NCBI GenBank assembly: GCA_045533895.1
Contig: JAZSIT010000076.1
Location: forward strand, 1-22,814
Source: SFLA01 sp045533895
Lineage (GTDB): Bacteria; Bacillota; Clostridia; Oscillospirales; CAG-382
Length of the DNA stretch: 22,814 bases
Direction of reading: 5' to 3'
Below the pieces are notes generated by a model, which was not told the DNA's origin, did not search any database, and saw nothing but the letters and a program-made list of their open reading frames with translations. Shown one piece after another: positions 14,266 through 22,242 of this stretch. How positions within the stretch are numbered: the stretch's first letter is position 1; each line of letters begins with the position of its first letter. The position numbers and the translations under genes are program-made.

Positions 14266-16005
14266 ATGAGTGTACTTACATATAACAAAAACTCTTTTTT
14301 AAAAAACGGCAAGGAACACCGGATTTTAAGCGGCGCAATGCATTATTTCCGCATTCCCAGAGCTTATTGGAGGGACAGACTTGAAAAACTGCGTCAGTGC
14401 GGGTTTAACACGGTAGAAACTTATGTTTGCTGGAATCTACACGAGCCTGAAGAAGGTGTTTTTGATTTTACCGGAAATCTTGACCTTGCCGCATATATCG
14501 ATGAAGCAAAGGATGTAGGTCTGGACGTATATCTCCGTCCGGGCCCATATATTTGCGCTGAATGGGAGTTCGGCGGTTTACCCTATTGGCTTCATAAATA
14601 TCCCGAGATGTCGCTTCGCTGTTACGATGAAACCTATCTTAAAAAGGTTACTCCTTATCTTGAAAAAGTGCTGGAGATTGCTTCTCCACGTATGGCAGAA
14701 AAGGGCGGCAATATCATAATGATGCAGGTTGAAAACGAGTACGGTTCTTACGGAAACGATAAACACTATCTGGAGTGGGTACAAAATAAATATATTGAGT
14801 GCGGCGCTACTTGCCTATTATGCACTTCCGACGGACCTTCATACTGGATGCTTAAAGGAGGCGCTATTGACGGAACGTTGGCAACTGTAAATTTCGGCTC
14901 AAATCCCGAAGGAGCGTTCAAAACGCTTAGTGAAATCCGCCCCGAACAACCTCCTATGTGCAGTGAATTCTGGTGCGGCTGGTTTGAGCATTGGGGCGAA
15001 GACAGACATTGCCGTCCCGCCGACGATGTTGTTGATAATTACGACAGACTGCTCTCTTTGGGCGGAAGTATCAACTTTTATATGTTCCACGGCGGAACAA
15101 ATTTCGGATTCATGAACGGAGCTAACCACCAAGAAGAGTACGCTCCCACAGTAACCAGTTACGATTACTACGCACCCCTTTCCGAGGCCGGTGATATAAC
15201 CGAGTGCTACCTAAAGCTCAGAGAAGTAAACGAAAAACACTTTGGCGCCCTCCCTCCCCTTACCGTTCAAAACACGGTTAAAAAGGATTACGGCACCGTT
15301 AAATTAACACCTTGCGGAAGCCTTGCAGAAAATCTTGATAATATTTCAAAGAGAATCGTATCCGCAGCTCCCAAATATATGGAGGATATCGGTCAGGACT
15401 ACGGTTATACTCTGTACCGCACCGTAATCAAAGGACCGTTTTACCAGCAGCCCCTTACTCTCCACGGTATGCGCGACAGGGCAATAGTTTATCTTGACGG
15501 AAAGCGTATCGGCGTAATAGAAAATGGATATAAAGCTGATAATATCATACTTAACGATGATTCAAGCAGCGAACACGTCCTTGAAATTCTTACAGAAAAT
15601 ATGGGCCGTGTTAACTACGGAATGCGCGTAGGCGATAAAAAGGGTCTTAATAAGGTTATGCTTGACGCGCAGCATCTGTTCGGCTGGGAAATTTATCCGC
15701 TTGACATGCGAATTCTTGATAAATTGAGCGGCAAAGGTTGCGGAGCTCCCGGATTTTACAAGGGCATCTTGAATATTGAAGGTTCACCTTGCGATACGTT
15801 CCTGCGTCCCGAAGGTTTCTCACACGGATGTATTTGTGTTAACGGACACAATATCGGCAGATATTATAACGAGAGAGGTCCGCAGAAAACCTTGTTCGTC
15901 CCTGCGCCTTTCCTTAAAGACGGCGAAAACGAAATACTTATTTTTGAAACCGATAACGTTATCGATGCGCAGGTCACCTTTACAGACACATACGATTTAG
16001 GATAA
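14266..16005 (+). CDS. Glycoside hydrolase family 35 beta-galactosidase
   Basis: This retaining exo-beta-galactosidase of 579 residues has no signal peptide, so it probably acts in the cytoplasm on imported galactosides. The N-terminal TIM barrel shows the full GH35 pattern: SGAMHYFRIPRAYWRDRL, WNLHEPEEG, LRPGPYICAEWEFGGLPYWL, then the acid/base E158 in ENEYGSYG and the nucleophile E234 in CSEFWCGWFEHWG. MFHGGTNFGFMNGA follows. Two C-terminal jelly-roll domains cover about residues 370-579 (GYTLYRTVIKGP, GRVNYGMRVGDKKGL, NGHNIGRYY). The length is usual for the short bacterial form. The start ATG follows GAGAAGG. It is a single-gene unit with a strong terminator. Together with the GH20 and GH2 enzymes it could remove terminal sugars from host glycans, which is inference. 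Confidence 0.95.
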   Translation: MSVLTYNKNSFLKNGKEHRILSGAMHYFRIPRAYWRDRLEKLRQCGFNTVETYVCWNLHEPEEGVFDFTGNLDLAAYIDEAKDVGLDVYLRPGPYICAEWEFGGLPYWLHKYPEMSLRCYDETYLKKVTPYLEKVLEIASPRMAEKGGNIIMMQVENEYGSYGNDKHYLEWVQNKYIECGATCLLCTSDGPSYWMLKGGAIDGTLATVNFGSNPEGAFKTLSEIRPEQPPMCSEFWCGWFEHWGEDRHCRPADDVVDNYDRLLSLGGSINFYMFHGGTNFGFMNGANHQEEYAPTVTSYDYYAPLSEAGDITECYLKLREVNEKHFGALPPLTVQNTVKKDYGTVKLTPCGSLAENLDNISKRIVSAAPKYMEDIGQDYGYTLYRTVIKGPFYQQPLTLHGMRDRAIVYLDGKRIGVIENGYKADNIILNDDSSSEHVLEILTENMGRVNYGMRVGDKKGLNKVMLDAQHLFGWEIYPLDMRILDKLSGKGCGAPGFYKGILNIEGSPCDTFLRPEGFSHGCICVNGHNIGRYYNERGPQKTLFVPAPFLKDGENEILIFETDNVIDAQVTFTDTYDLG

Positions 16006-16010
16006 AATCA

Positions 16011-16035
16011 AAGGCACGTAAAACCGTGCCTTTTT
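16011..16035. terminator. Terminator after the GH35 gene
   Basis: AAGGCACG (16011-16018) and CGTGCCTT (16025-16032) form a perfect stem with a 6-base loop. It is followed by a T-run through 16035 on the plus strand, a classic intrinsic terminator. The minus-strand lipoprotein gene ends 6 bases away and can use the same hairpin. Confidence 0.85.
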
Positions 16036-16040
16036 GCGTT

Positions 16041-17552
16041 TTATAAATCAGAAGTTCCGAAGAATTGTTCTCTCGACGGCACAGAATAATTGTCTGTATC
16101 CACAGTAACCGTTCTGGTCTCACGGTATGAGATCATTTTGAAATCATAATATACCGAAACATCGATATCATAGCTATGCTCGATAACAGCACCGCTTTCG
16201 AGATCATAAACTAAAACCGCATCGGCTTTATTTACGGCAGAAATACTGCTGAACGCGCCTACACTTTCCTCGCCGTAAAAAGAGTAAAGATAATCATCAA
16301 TAACATCAACTATATCTTCCTTTGTAAACTTGTAAGTAAAAGTTGCTGTCCCATCTCCGTTATCAATGTGAGAAAAATTATATCCGACATTAATACCCAG
16401 CCACGGGTTCATCCACAAAGACACCGTATCAAAATAAATATAATCAGCTTCATAATCGGTATACTGAATATCATTATTGTATTTATAATATTCAACGCCG
16501 TCTTCGAGATAATAATAGTATACAAATTCTTGTTCTTCTGCTCTCATCTCATAAGTGATTTTATCCGCATACGATTGTTTTCCTATGTTTGAAACAACAA
16601 AATCAACTTCGTAGCGATCATTAAAATCGACTTCATCTCCGGACGAAATATGTTCCTGCCTCAGTTCGGCAGAATAGCCGTCCAGATCATTGAGGATACT
16701 GCAAGAATCAAATACTTTCAACACTTGATAATCGCCGAGATAATAACATCCGTCCCCCGGAATCGGAATATCTAAAGACTTATTGTTTATTTCGGAATAA
16801 GCAATTTTTTGTGTAACATCATAAAACACTTTGCCAAGTCCGTCATCTGCGGAAAAAGTTGCCTTAATAACTATTTCTTCGATATATTTGATAGATTTGA
16901 ATTTAACGGTAACACTGAGATCTATAGGGCTTAGGTCCGAAAAATACATATACGTACTGCCCAAGACAGTGTTTTTTTCGTTTTCATCGGTGATACTTTT
17001 TGACCCTGCAAGTATAGTATTTCCTTGGTCATCAACTTGGTGCGTTGAGTTGGATTCAACAAGCCTAAAAGAATCTTCATACAAGACGATACCGTTTACA
17101 GTCATAGATGACCCAACCAGCTCGTCAAACTCTCTTTCTGTACAGTCAAAAGAAAATGCGTGAGCATCATTTTGAAAGTATGCGGTTCTTCCCGAATGTG
17201 TAAGCGTGAATTCCTCGGCAGAGTCACCTATTACAGTTAATGAATATACTTCACTGCCGGTACCGGCAAACTTAATTCTTTGAATAAACCTGTCCTTATA
17301 AGTATATGTTTCATTACCATAAGTTACGTTTGTAACTAATTCATCTTCTGCTACAAAAGATGTAAGATAACTTTGATGCCGCCATGCGGTATCGTATAAA
17401 GCAACGGGATCGGGAACGCCGATGTCATCTCCGGAGCTGTTCGTATCCGGTTTTTGCGCATGTCCACCGTCGCCGATAATTGGAGTATATATGCAAGCGG
17501 AAAATATTACACAAGTAAGAACACAAAGTAAAATACAAGCATGCTTTTTCAT
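16041..17552 (-). CDS. Lipoprotein of unknown function
   Basis: This 503-residue protein has a short lipoprotein signal peptide: basic MKKH, a hydrophobic stretch, and a lipobox ending FSAC with the lipidated cysteine at C20. A linker rich in Pro, Ser and Asp follows. The rest is polar and appears beta-rich, with many Tyr, Asp and Ser residues. An especially Tyr/Asp-dense stretch lies at about 350-385, with EYYKYNNDIQYTDYEADYIY. I recognise no domain. It should sit on the outer face of the membrane. ATG 17552 is chosen over the in-frame GTG at 17561, because the GGAAGGAG ribosome binding site overlaps the GTG and ends 8 bases before the ATG. It diverges from a MATE exporter, with the promoters back-to-back 7 bases apart, which may mean joint control. 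Confidence 0.85.
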   Translation of the reverse strand: MKKHACILLCVLTCVIFSACIYTPIIGDGGHAQKPDTNSSGDDIGVPDPVALYDTAWRHQSYLTSFVAEDELVTNVTYGNETYTYKDRFIQRIKFAGTGSEVYSLTVIGDSAEEFTLTHSGRTAYFQNDAHAFSFDCTEREFDELVGSSMTVNGIVLYEDSFRLVESNSTHQVDDQGNTILAGSKSITDENEKNTVLGSTYMYFSDLSPIDLSVTVKFKSIKYIEEIVIKATFSADDGLGKVFYDVTQKIAYSEINNKSLDIPIPGDGCYYLGDYQVLKVFDSCSILNDLDGYSAELRQEHISSGDEVDFNDRYEVDFVVSNIGKQSYADKITYEMRAEEQEFVYYYYLEDGVEYYKYNNDIQYTDYEADYIYFDTVSLWMNPWLGINVGYNFSHIDNGDGTATFTYKFTKEDIVDVIDDYLYSFYGEESVGAFSSISAVNKADAVLVYDLESGAVIEHSYDIDVSVYYDFKMISYRETRTVTVDTDNYSVPSREQFFGTSDL

Positions 17553-17576
17553 AAAAAACACTCCTTCCTATAAAAA

Positions 17577-17605
17577 AGTATAACAAGAATGTCCAAAAAT
17601 GTCAA
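17577..17605 (-). promoter_or_regulatory. Sigma-A promoter for the lipoprotein gene
   Basis: On the minus strand a perfect TTGACA (17600-17605) is followed after 17 bases by TATACT (17577-17582). The ribosome binding site follows about 8 bases downstream of the -10, so the leader is short. Confidence 0.75.
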
Positions 17606-17612
17606 TATGATA

Positions 17613-17641
17613 TTGATTTAGGAAAAGATTGGTGCTACAAT
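17613..17641 (+). promoter_or_regulatory. Extended -10 promoter for the MATE gene
   Basis: TTGATT (17613-17618), a 17-base spacer and TACAAT (17636-17641), with TG one base before the -10 (TGCTACAAT), form a good extended -10 promoter. It overlaps a possible TTG start at 17629, so translation must begin downstream at 17662 or 17671. Confidence 0.65.
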
Positions 17642-17661
17642 ACGTTTCGGAAAAGGAAGCG

Positions 17662-19107
17662 ATGAAACAAATGAACTTTTTAACGGGATATTTTAATCCC
17701 AAATACATATTGAGAAAGAAGACAGTGTTGGGCGAATTACCGGATACAAAAAGCGCTTTGGCACAATTTTTCAAAGTATCCTGGCCTGCTATGCTTGAAA
17801 GCATACTTATAGGTCTTGTTGCTTTTATAGACACACAGATGGTTTCTGTTCTGGGTACCGATTCTGTAGCCGCAGTAGGCGTAACCGGACAGCCGAGAAT
17901 GATATTTTACGCGGTATTCTTCGCAATAAATATAGGCGTTACAGCGATTGTTAGCCGACGCACCGGACAAAAAGACACCGAAGGCGCACGTCAATGCCTT
18001 GCCCAGTCAATATCGCTTACAGTTGTCTTGGGCATCTTGCTGTGTTCCGTTGCCATCGCCGCCGCCGACCCGCTGGTAAGTCTTGCAGGCGCCGACAAAG
18101 ATATTCTTGACGATTCCGCCCAGTATTTCCGTATTACAATGCTCGGTATGCTGTTCACCAGTATCGGCATGACCATTAATGCGGCACACCGTGGAACCGG
18201 CAGAACCCGTATTGCAATGGTTACAAACATAACCGCTAATCTGGTTAACTGCTTTCTTAACTATCTATTGATAAGCGAAAACTTTATAAACAGCGCATTG
18301 CATATCACCCCCATCGGGGTTGAAGGCGCGGCTGTTGCCACTATGATAGGAAATGTCGTTTCCTGCGCAATGTCTGTTTGGACGATTTTTATTAGCAAAA
18401 ATTCTGTCCTTCACATTAAAATTAAAGATTGCTTTGTCATACGCAAAGAAATCCTAAAGCTTCATGCAAGCGTAAGCCGCAATGCTGCTATCGAACAAAT
18501 CTTTTTGCGCATAGGCTTCTTTATTACTGCGCTGATGATTAATTATCTCGGTAAGCCCTCTATCGCAACAAATACTATATGCATGAACATACTCACCCTT
18601 TCGTTCTGTCTCGGAGATGGATTGGGTGTGGCGACTTCGGCACTGGTGGGAATGAATCTTGGTAAAAAGAGACAAGACCTTTCCTTGCTGTACGGCAGTT
18701 TAGGTCAAAGAGTCGGCGCAATATTTTCCGCAATGTTTATGCTGCTGTTCTTTTTCTACGGAACAGATATGGTAAATTGGTTTATTCCCGAAAACGACCC
18801 AAACACCGAATTTATACTGCATTCTGCCGTGTATATAATGTTCCTGCTGGCGCTTACAATGCCTGCGCAGATATCCATGGTTGTTTACAGCGGTTGTTTG
18901 CGCGGTGCCGGTGACACGATGTTTGTTGCTATAAGCTCCTTGCTTTCCATTGCAATAATCCGCCCGTTGTTTACGTATATCTTCGCGTATCTCTGCGGTT
19001 TTGGCGTATCGGGCGCTTACGGCGCACTGCTTGTTGACCATTATTTCCGATTACTTATATGCTGGCTTCGCTTCCAAGGCGGAAAATGGGCAAAAATTCA
19101 AATATAA
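17662..19107 (+). CDS. MATE family multidrug/solute efflux transporter
   Basis: This is an integral membrane antiporter of about 481 residues with roughly 12 hydrophobic helices in two related halves, typical of MATE proteins that export cationic drugs or metabolites using sodium or proton gradients. Family phrases include FFKVSWPAMLESILIGLVAFIDTQMVSVLG at the first helix, VAAVGVTGQPRMIFYAVFFAINIGVTAIVSRRTGQKD, GRTRIAMVTNITANLVNCFLNYLLI and, in the second half, GDGLGVATSALVGMNLGKKR and SGCLRGAGDT. The substrate cannot be told. The predicted promoter spans the in-frame TTG at 17629, so I place the start at ATG 17662 behind AAGGAAG; ATG 17671 is equally possible. It diverges from a lipoprotein gene and ends at a strong hairpin. 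Confidence 0.93.
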   Translation: MKQMNFLTGYFNPKYILRKKTVLGELPDTKSALAQFFKVSWPAMLESILIGLVAFIDTQMVSVLGTDSVAAVGVTGQPRMIFYAVFFAINIGVTAIVSRRTGQKDTEGARQCLAQSISLTVVLGILLCSVAIAAADPLVSLAGADKDILDDSAQYFRITMLGMLFTSIGMTINAAHRGTGRTRIAMVTNITANLVNCFLNYLLISENFINSALHITPIGVEGAAVATMIGNVVSCAMSVWTIFISKNSVLHIKIKDCFVIRKEILKLHASVSRNAAIEQIFLRIGFFITALMINYLGKPSIATNTICMNILTLSFCLGDGLGVATSALVGMNLGKKRQDLSLLYGSLGQRVGAIFSAMFMLLFFFYGTDMVNWFIPENDPNTEFILHSAVYIMFLLALTMPAQISMVVYSGCLRGAGDTMFVAISSLLSIAIIRPLFTYIFAYLCGFGVSGAYGALLVDHYFRLLICWLRFQGGKWAKIQI

Positions 19108-19122
19108 ATCACATGGTATTAA

Positions 19123-19153
19123 AAACGGACGGCTTTCAATAAACCGTCCGTTT
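19123..19153. terminator. Bidirectional terminator between the MATE and GH20 genes
   Basis: AAACGGACGG (19123-19132) and CCGTCCGTTT (19144-19153) form a perfect 10-base stem with an 11-base loop. T-rich sequence follows on the plus strand and a short T-run plus AT-rich sequence follows on the minus strand. It serves the two convergent genes. Confidence 0.8.
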
Positions 19154-19159
19154 AGTATT

Positions 19160-20935
19160 TTATTCAAACATCGCCTTCTTGAGAAGGTCGATAATAAGTG
19201 AAAGTTCGCTGGTCTTGTTATCGCGTCTCCAGGAAATCTCGTATTCTTCGCACCAACGGAGGAAATTACTGCGGTACTGACCGAGTTCTCTGCCATCAAG
19301 CAGACGTGCGAAAGCAAGATTAATGTATGCGGTAGCTTCTGCAGAAAGAGAAAGATCAAAGAGAATTTCACCGCTACCCAACTTACGGAAGGAATCTGCG
19401 ATAGCGAAGCAACGCTCTGCATTTTCTACAAATTCGGGCGCATCTTCTGTTTCGGGCATCTTTCCCCAGTAATTGCGCATACCGTGATACCACTGAACGA
19501 ACAGACCCCAGCTCATTTTCATCTCAGCATCGCCGAGAGCCTTTACCATGGAAAGGGTTACAGCAGTGGGATCGTCATAAAGCAATGCACTCACTGCAGA
19601 TTCATAATCATTGGAATAAACGTCTGTAGAATTGTTCCAAGCCTTAGCGGCACCGAGAACTATGCCGTAAAGAGTGCAGTTGAGAGGACAAACGTGGCCG
19701 TAATCACCCCAAGAAGTGTTAAGCAAGCCTAACGCGCCGTTCTTTACGCCGCCGTCGATCATACCGACAATATTGGGTTTGGCATAGTTGATAACCTCAC
19801 AGAAGTGGTTCCAGCAGGAGGTGCCGGGACATACTATCTGGGGCAGTCCGCTCTGCGCAAACTTTTCAATACTGCCGATGTTGGGAGTGTTTGAATAATC
19901 CCAGCAAAGCATGATCATATCCTTGGGGAAAGAATTCAAAATTTCGGGATGATTAAGCGCAATATCGCCCCACATCATAACAGTTTTTCCGCGGGAAGAA
20001 ACGTGGTTAATAAGCTTGGTAGTAAATTCAAGATACAGTGCACCTTTGTCCTTACCCTTATTTCTGCCGTTGCAAAGGTCAAAGGTCTCGTCACAGCAAA
20101 TATTAAAATACTTGCTTCTGAACAGAGGAATGTACTGATCGATAAGAGAAGAAATAAGCTCAAAGGATTCGGGATTGGAAGCATCAATAGTATGATGGAG
20201 CATACGGTTAAGCCAAAGGTTGGGATCGGGAGTAAATTCATCCAGCTCGCAGAGATGCTTGTATTCCTTGGTCTCCAGCAAGCGGTAAAGATGGCCGAAG
20301 GTGGAAAGAGAAGGAATGAAATCTATAAAGTTTTCATAGCAGTAATCATCAAGCTCCAAAACCTCTTCGGCAGTAAGATAACCTTGGGGTTCAAGGAAGC
20401 AGCGGTATTCGTTAAAATCGAATGCATGCTCAATATAAAGCTGGAGAGAGTTAAGTTTGTAGTAAGCAAGAATATCGATAAGCTTCTTTACGCCGTCAAC
20501 AGTAGGAACTCTGCCGCGGGAAACGTCGTGGTAGAAGCCTCTGTGCGCCATATCGGGCTCGTCCTCGATATTACAAACATCGATACGACCGTCGGAATCG
20601 CGAAGCATCTGACGAAGAGTCTGGATGCCGTAAAAGGCACCTGCGAGAGAAGGCGAAGTAATGTTAATACCGTCTTCGGTACAAACAAGGGTATACTTTT
20701 CAGTGCCATCTTCATTTCCTGCACAAACGCTTATGCATTTTTTCATATTTTCTGCACCAAAAGCCTTGTTTATCTTGGAAGCAACAGAAGTTTCTTTCTC
20801 CAGCTCGGCTCTTAAGGTCTGACACGCCTTAAAAATACGGCTGTCGCACAAAGGGTTCATAACGATTGACCAGCCGCCAATATAGACAGACACGTCATCG
20901 GATTCAATTTTTCTGGGATAAGGTACTACTACCAT
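19160..20935 (-). CDS. Glycoside hydrolase family 20 beta-N-acetylhexosaminidase-like enzyme
   Basis: This 591-residue enzyme probably removes terminal N-acetylhexosamine from oligosaccharides in the cytoplasm, since no signal peptide is visible. Residues 1 to about 125 match the N-terminal GH20b-type domain (VVPYPRKIE, FYGIQTLRQML). The TIM barrel begins with HRGFYHDVSRGRVPTVDGVKKLIDILAYYKLNSLQLYIEHAF cut here to its recognisable elements RGFYHDVSRGRVP and YKLNSLQLYIEH. The catalytic Asp-Glu pair of GH20 is D282-E283 in ICCDETFDL; the usual glycines before it are cysteines. The C-terminal third is helical. A strong AGGAGG lies 8 bases before the ATG, and the promoter is near consensus, so expression may be high. 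The enzyme diverges from the acyltransferase gene across a gap with a perfect palindrome. The exact substrate within the family is uncertain. Confidence 0.87.
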   Translation of the reverse strand: MVVVPYPRKIESDDVSVYIGGWSIVMNPLCDSRIFKACQTLRAELEKETSVASKINKAFGAENMKKCISVCAGNEDGTEKYTLVCTEDGINITSPSLAGAFYGIQTLRQMLRDSDGRIDVCNIEDEPDMAHRGFYHDVSRGRVPTVDGVKKLIDILAYYKLNSLQLYIEHAFDFNEYRCFLEPQGYLTAEEVLELDDYCYENFIDFIPSLSTFGHLYRLLETKEYKHLCELDEFTPDPNLWLNRMLHHTIDASNPESFELISSLIDQYIPLFRSKYFNICCDETFDLCNGRNKGKDKGALYLEFTTKLINHVSSRGKTVMMWGDIALNHPEILNSFPKDMIMLCWDYSNTPNIGSIEKFAQSGLPQIVCPGTSCWNHFCEVINYAKPNIVGMIDGGVKNGALGLLNTSWGDYGHVCPLNCTLYGIVLGAAKAWNNSTDVYSNDYESAVSALLYDDPTAVTLSMVKALGDAEMKMSWGLFVQWYHGMRNYWGKMPETEDAPEFVENAERCFAIADSFRKLGSGEILFDLSLSAEATAYINLAFARLLDGRELGQYRSNFLRWCEEYEISWRRDNKTSELSLIIDLLKKAMFE

Positions 20936-20973
20936 AGGATTATCCTCCTGTGATTTTTTTATTTAACATACTG

Positions 20974-21002
20974 ATTATAAGTCCCGCTTTGGCATTTGTC
21001 AA
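20974..21002 (-). promoter_or_regulatory. Consensus sigma-A promoter for the GH20 gene
   Basis: On the minus strand a perfect TTGACA (20997-21002), a 17-base spacer and a perfect TATAAT (20974-20979) make the best promoter in the window. Confidence 0.85.
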
Positions 21003-21007
21003 GCCCA

Positions 21008-21017
21008 AAAGCGCTTT
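21008..21017. promoter_or_regulatory. Candidate LacI/CcpA-type operator palindrome
   Basis: AAAGCGCTTT is a perfect 10-base palindrome lying between the two divergent -35 boxes. It equals the core of LacI-family and catabolite-response operators, but the flanking TG and CA of a full cre site are absent (CA and AG instead). It is 5 bases from the GH20 -35 box and 7 from the acyltransferase one. Confidence 0.45.
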
Positions 21018-21024
21018 AGTATCA

Positions 21025-21052
21025 TTGACAAAAAGTAAATATATGGTATAAT
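21025..21052 (+). promoter_or_regulatory. Sigma-A promoter for the acyltransferase gene
   Basis: A perfect TTGACA (21025-21030), a 16-base spacer and a perfect TATAAT (21047-21052) are seen. AAGGAG follows at 21057-21062, so the untranslated leader is only about 15 bases long. Confidence 0.8.
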
Positions 21053-21072
21053 CAAAAAGGAGTGTGTTGCAT

Positions 21073-22242
21073 ATGAAAAAATTCAAAAAACCATTTTGGC
21101 TTATATATTACCCTGCATATTTTATTCTCCGTTTGTATTACGGCATAACATACGGTATTAAAATTGACAGAAGCGGTATAAAGGGCATGAAGGGTGCTTC
21201 AATTGTACTGTGTCCCCATATCTCTGATAACGACCATTTTCTTACTGCTTTCGGACTGTTCCCCCATCGCCCCACATTCGTTATGAGCGAGCATTTTATG
21301 GGATTCGCAAAGCTTCGTCCCGTACTTAAAGTAATGCACGTCATAACTAAAAAAATGTTTTGCGCAGATGTAGGAACAATTATGAATATTCGCCGCGCGC
21401 TCAAATGCGGCAACACTATTGTTCTTTTCCCTGAAGGACGCCTTACGTGGCACGGACACTCGCTGTCAATAACTCCGGGTACTGCAGAACTTGTTAAAAG
21501 TTGCGGAGTTGACGTTTACACCGTAACCGGAAACGGTGCCTATCTTACCTTCCCAAAATGGCGTAAATCCGCAAGAAGAGGCAAAATCAAAATTACTACC
21601 GGCAAATTATTTAGTGCCGACGAAGTAAAAAAGCTTTCGGTTGATGATATCCGCACCCGTATCGAAGAAGCTATGAAGCATGATGACGAGCAGGCTATGG
21701 CAAGTGTGAAATACCGTTGTAAGGATATGTCTGCCGGACTTGACGGCATTATATATAAATGTCCCCAGTGTATGAGCGAATTCAAAATTAAGACAGAGCG
21801 CGGACACATAACCTGCACCCAATGCGGTGCCGACGCAGTACTTGATAACCAATACGTTATTCACGGCGGTAATTTCACCCGTATCAACGATTGGTGCGAT
21901 TGGCAGAAGAGTATGCTTGACCCCGAAAACGACGTGTTAGAAAGTGAAATGATATTCGGAACGGTTAACCAACAAGGAAATATCGACCATAACGCAGGTA
22001 AAGGCAAAGCGCGTCTTGATAAAAATGGCTTTTCCTTTGAAGGTGAAATCTTCGGCGAGCGCGTAGAAGCTTATTATCCGATAGATAAACTTGGCGGATT
22101 CCCTATAACGGTCGGCTCTGCATTTGACGTTTACTATAAAAACAAACTGGTGTATCTCCATCCCCAGCCGGATATGCGCACTGCGGTAAAATGGGTAACT
22201 TTACTTGACAGGATACATGAAAATGGAAATAATAACAATTAA
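21073..22242 (+). CDS. PlsC-like acyltransferase with C-terminal zinc ribbon
   Basis: This 389-residue protein has an N-terminal hydrophobic stretch (about 8-27) and a lysophospholipid acyltransferase domain. That domain carries the HxxxxD catalytic motif (H49 to D54 in PHISDND) and the glycerophosphate-binding motif FPEGR (E121). It likely acylates lysophosphatidic acid or a related lipid at the membrane. The second half carries a zinc ribbon (C230, C233, C248, C251) followed by a beta-rich tail of unknown role. The length is well above the roughly 240 residues of simple PlsC enzymes. ATG 21073 is chosen because AAGGAG lies 10 bases upstream; GTG 21064 would be too close to it. The last 20 bases overlap the next gene, which suggests translational coupling. 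Confidence 0.87.
   Translation: MKKFKKPFWLIYYPAYFILRLYYGITYGIKIDRSGIKGMKGASIVLCPHISDNDHFLTAFGLFPHRPTFVMSEHFMGFAKLRPVLKVMHVITKKMFCADVGTIMNIRRALKCGNTIVLFPEGRLTWHGHSLSITPGTAELVKSCGVDVYTVTGNGAYLTFPKWRKSARRGKIKITTGKLFSADEVKKLSVDDIRTRIEEAMKHDDEQAMASVKYRCKDMSAGLDGIIYKCPQCMSEFKIKTERGHITCTQCGADAVLDNQYVIHGGNFTRINDWCDWQKSMLDPENDVLESEMIFGTVNQQGNIDHNAGKGKARLDKNGFSFEGEIFGERVEAYYPIDKLGGFPITVGSAFDVYYKNKLVYLHPQPDMRTAVKWVTLLDRIHENGNNNN

Noticed and set aside
19949..20815. Open frame of 288 codons on the plus strand opposite the GH20 gene
   Set aside because: It is antisense to a gene with clear family motifs, a strong ribosome binding site and a consensus promoter. Its translation shows no recognisable domain.
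21004..21021. Full catabolite-response (cre) site
   Set aside because: Only the palindromic core fits. The outer TG and CA of the consensus are replaced by other bases, so it is reported only as a candidate operator.
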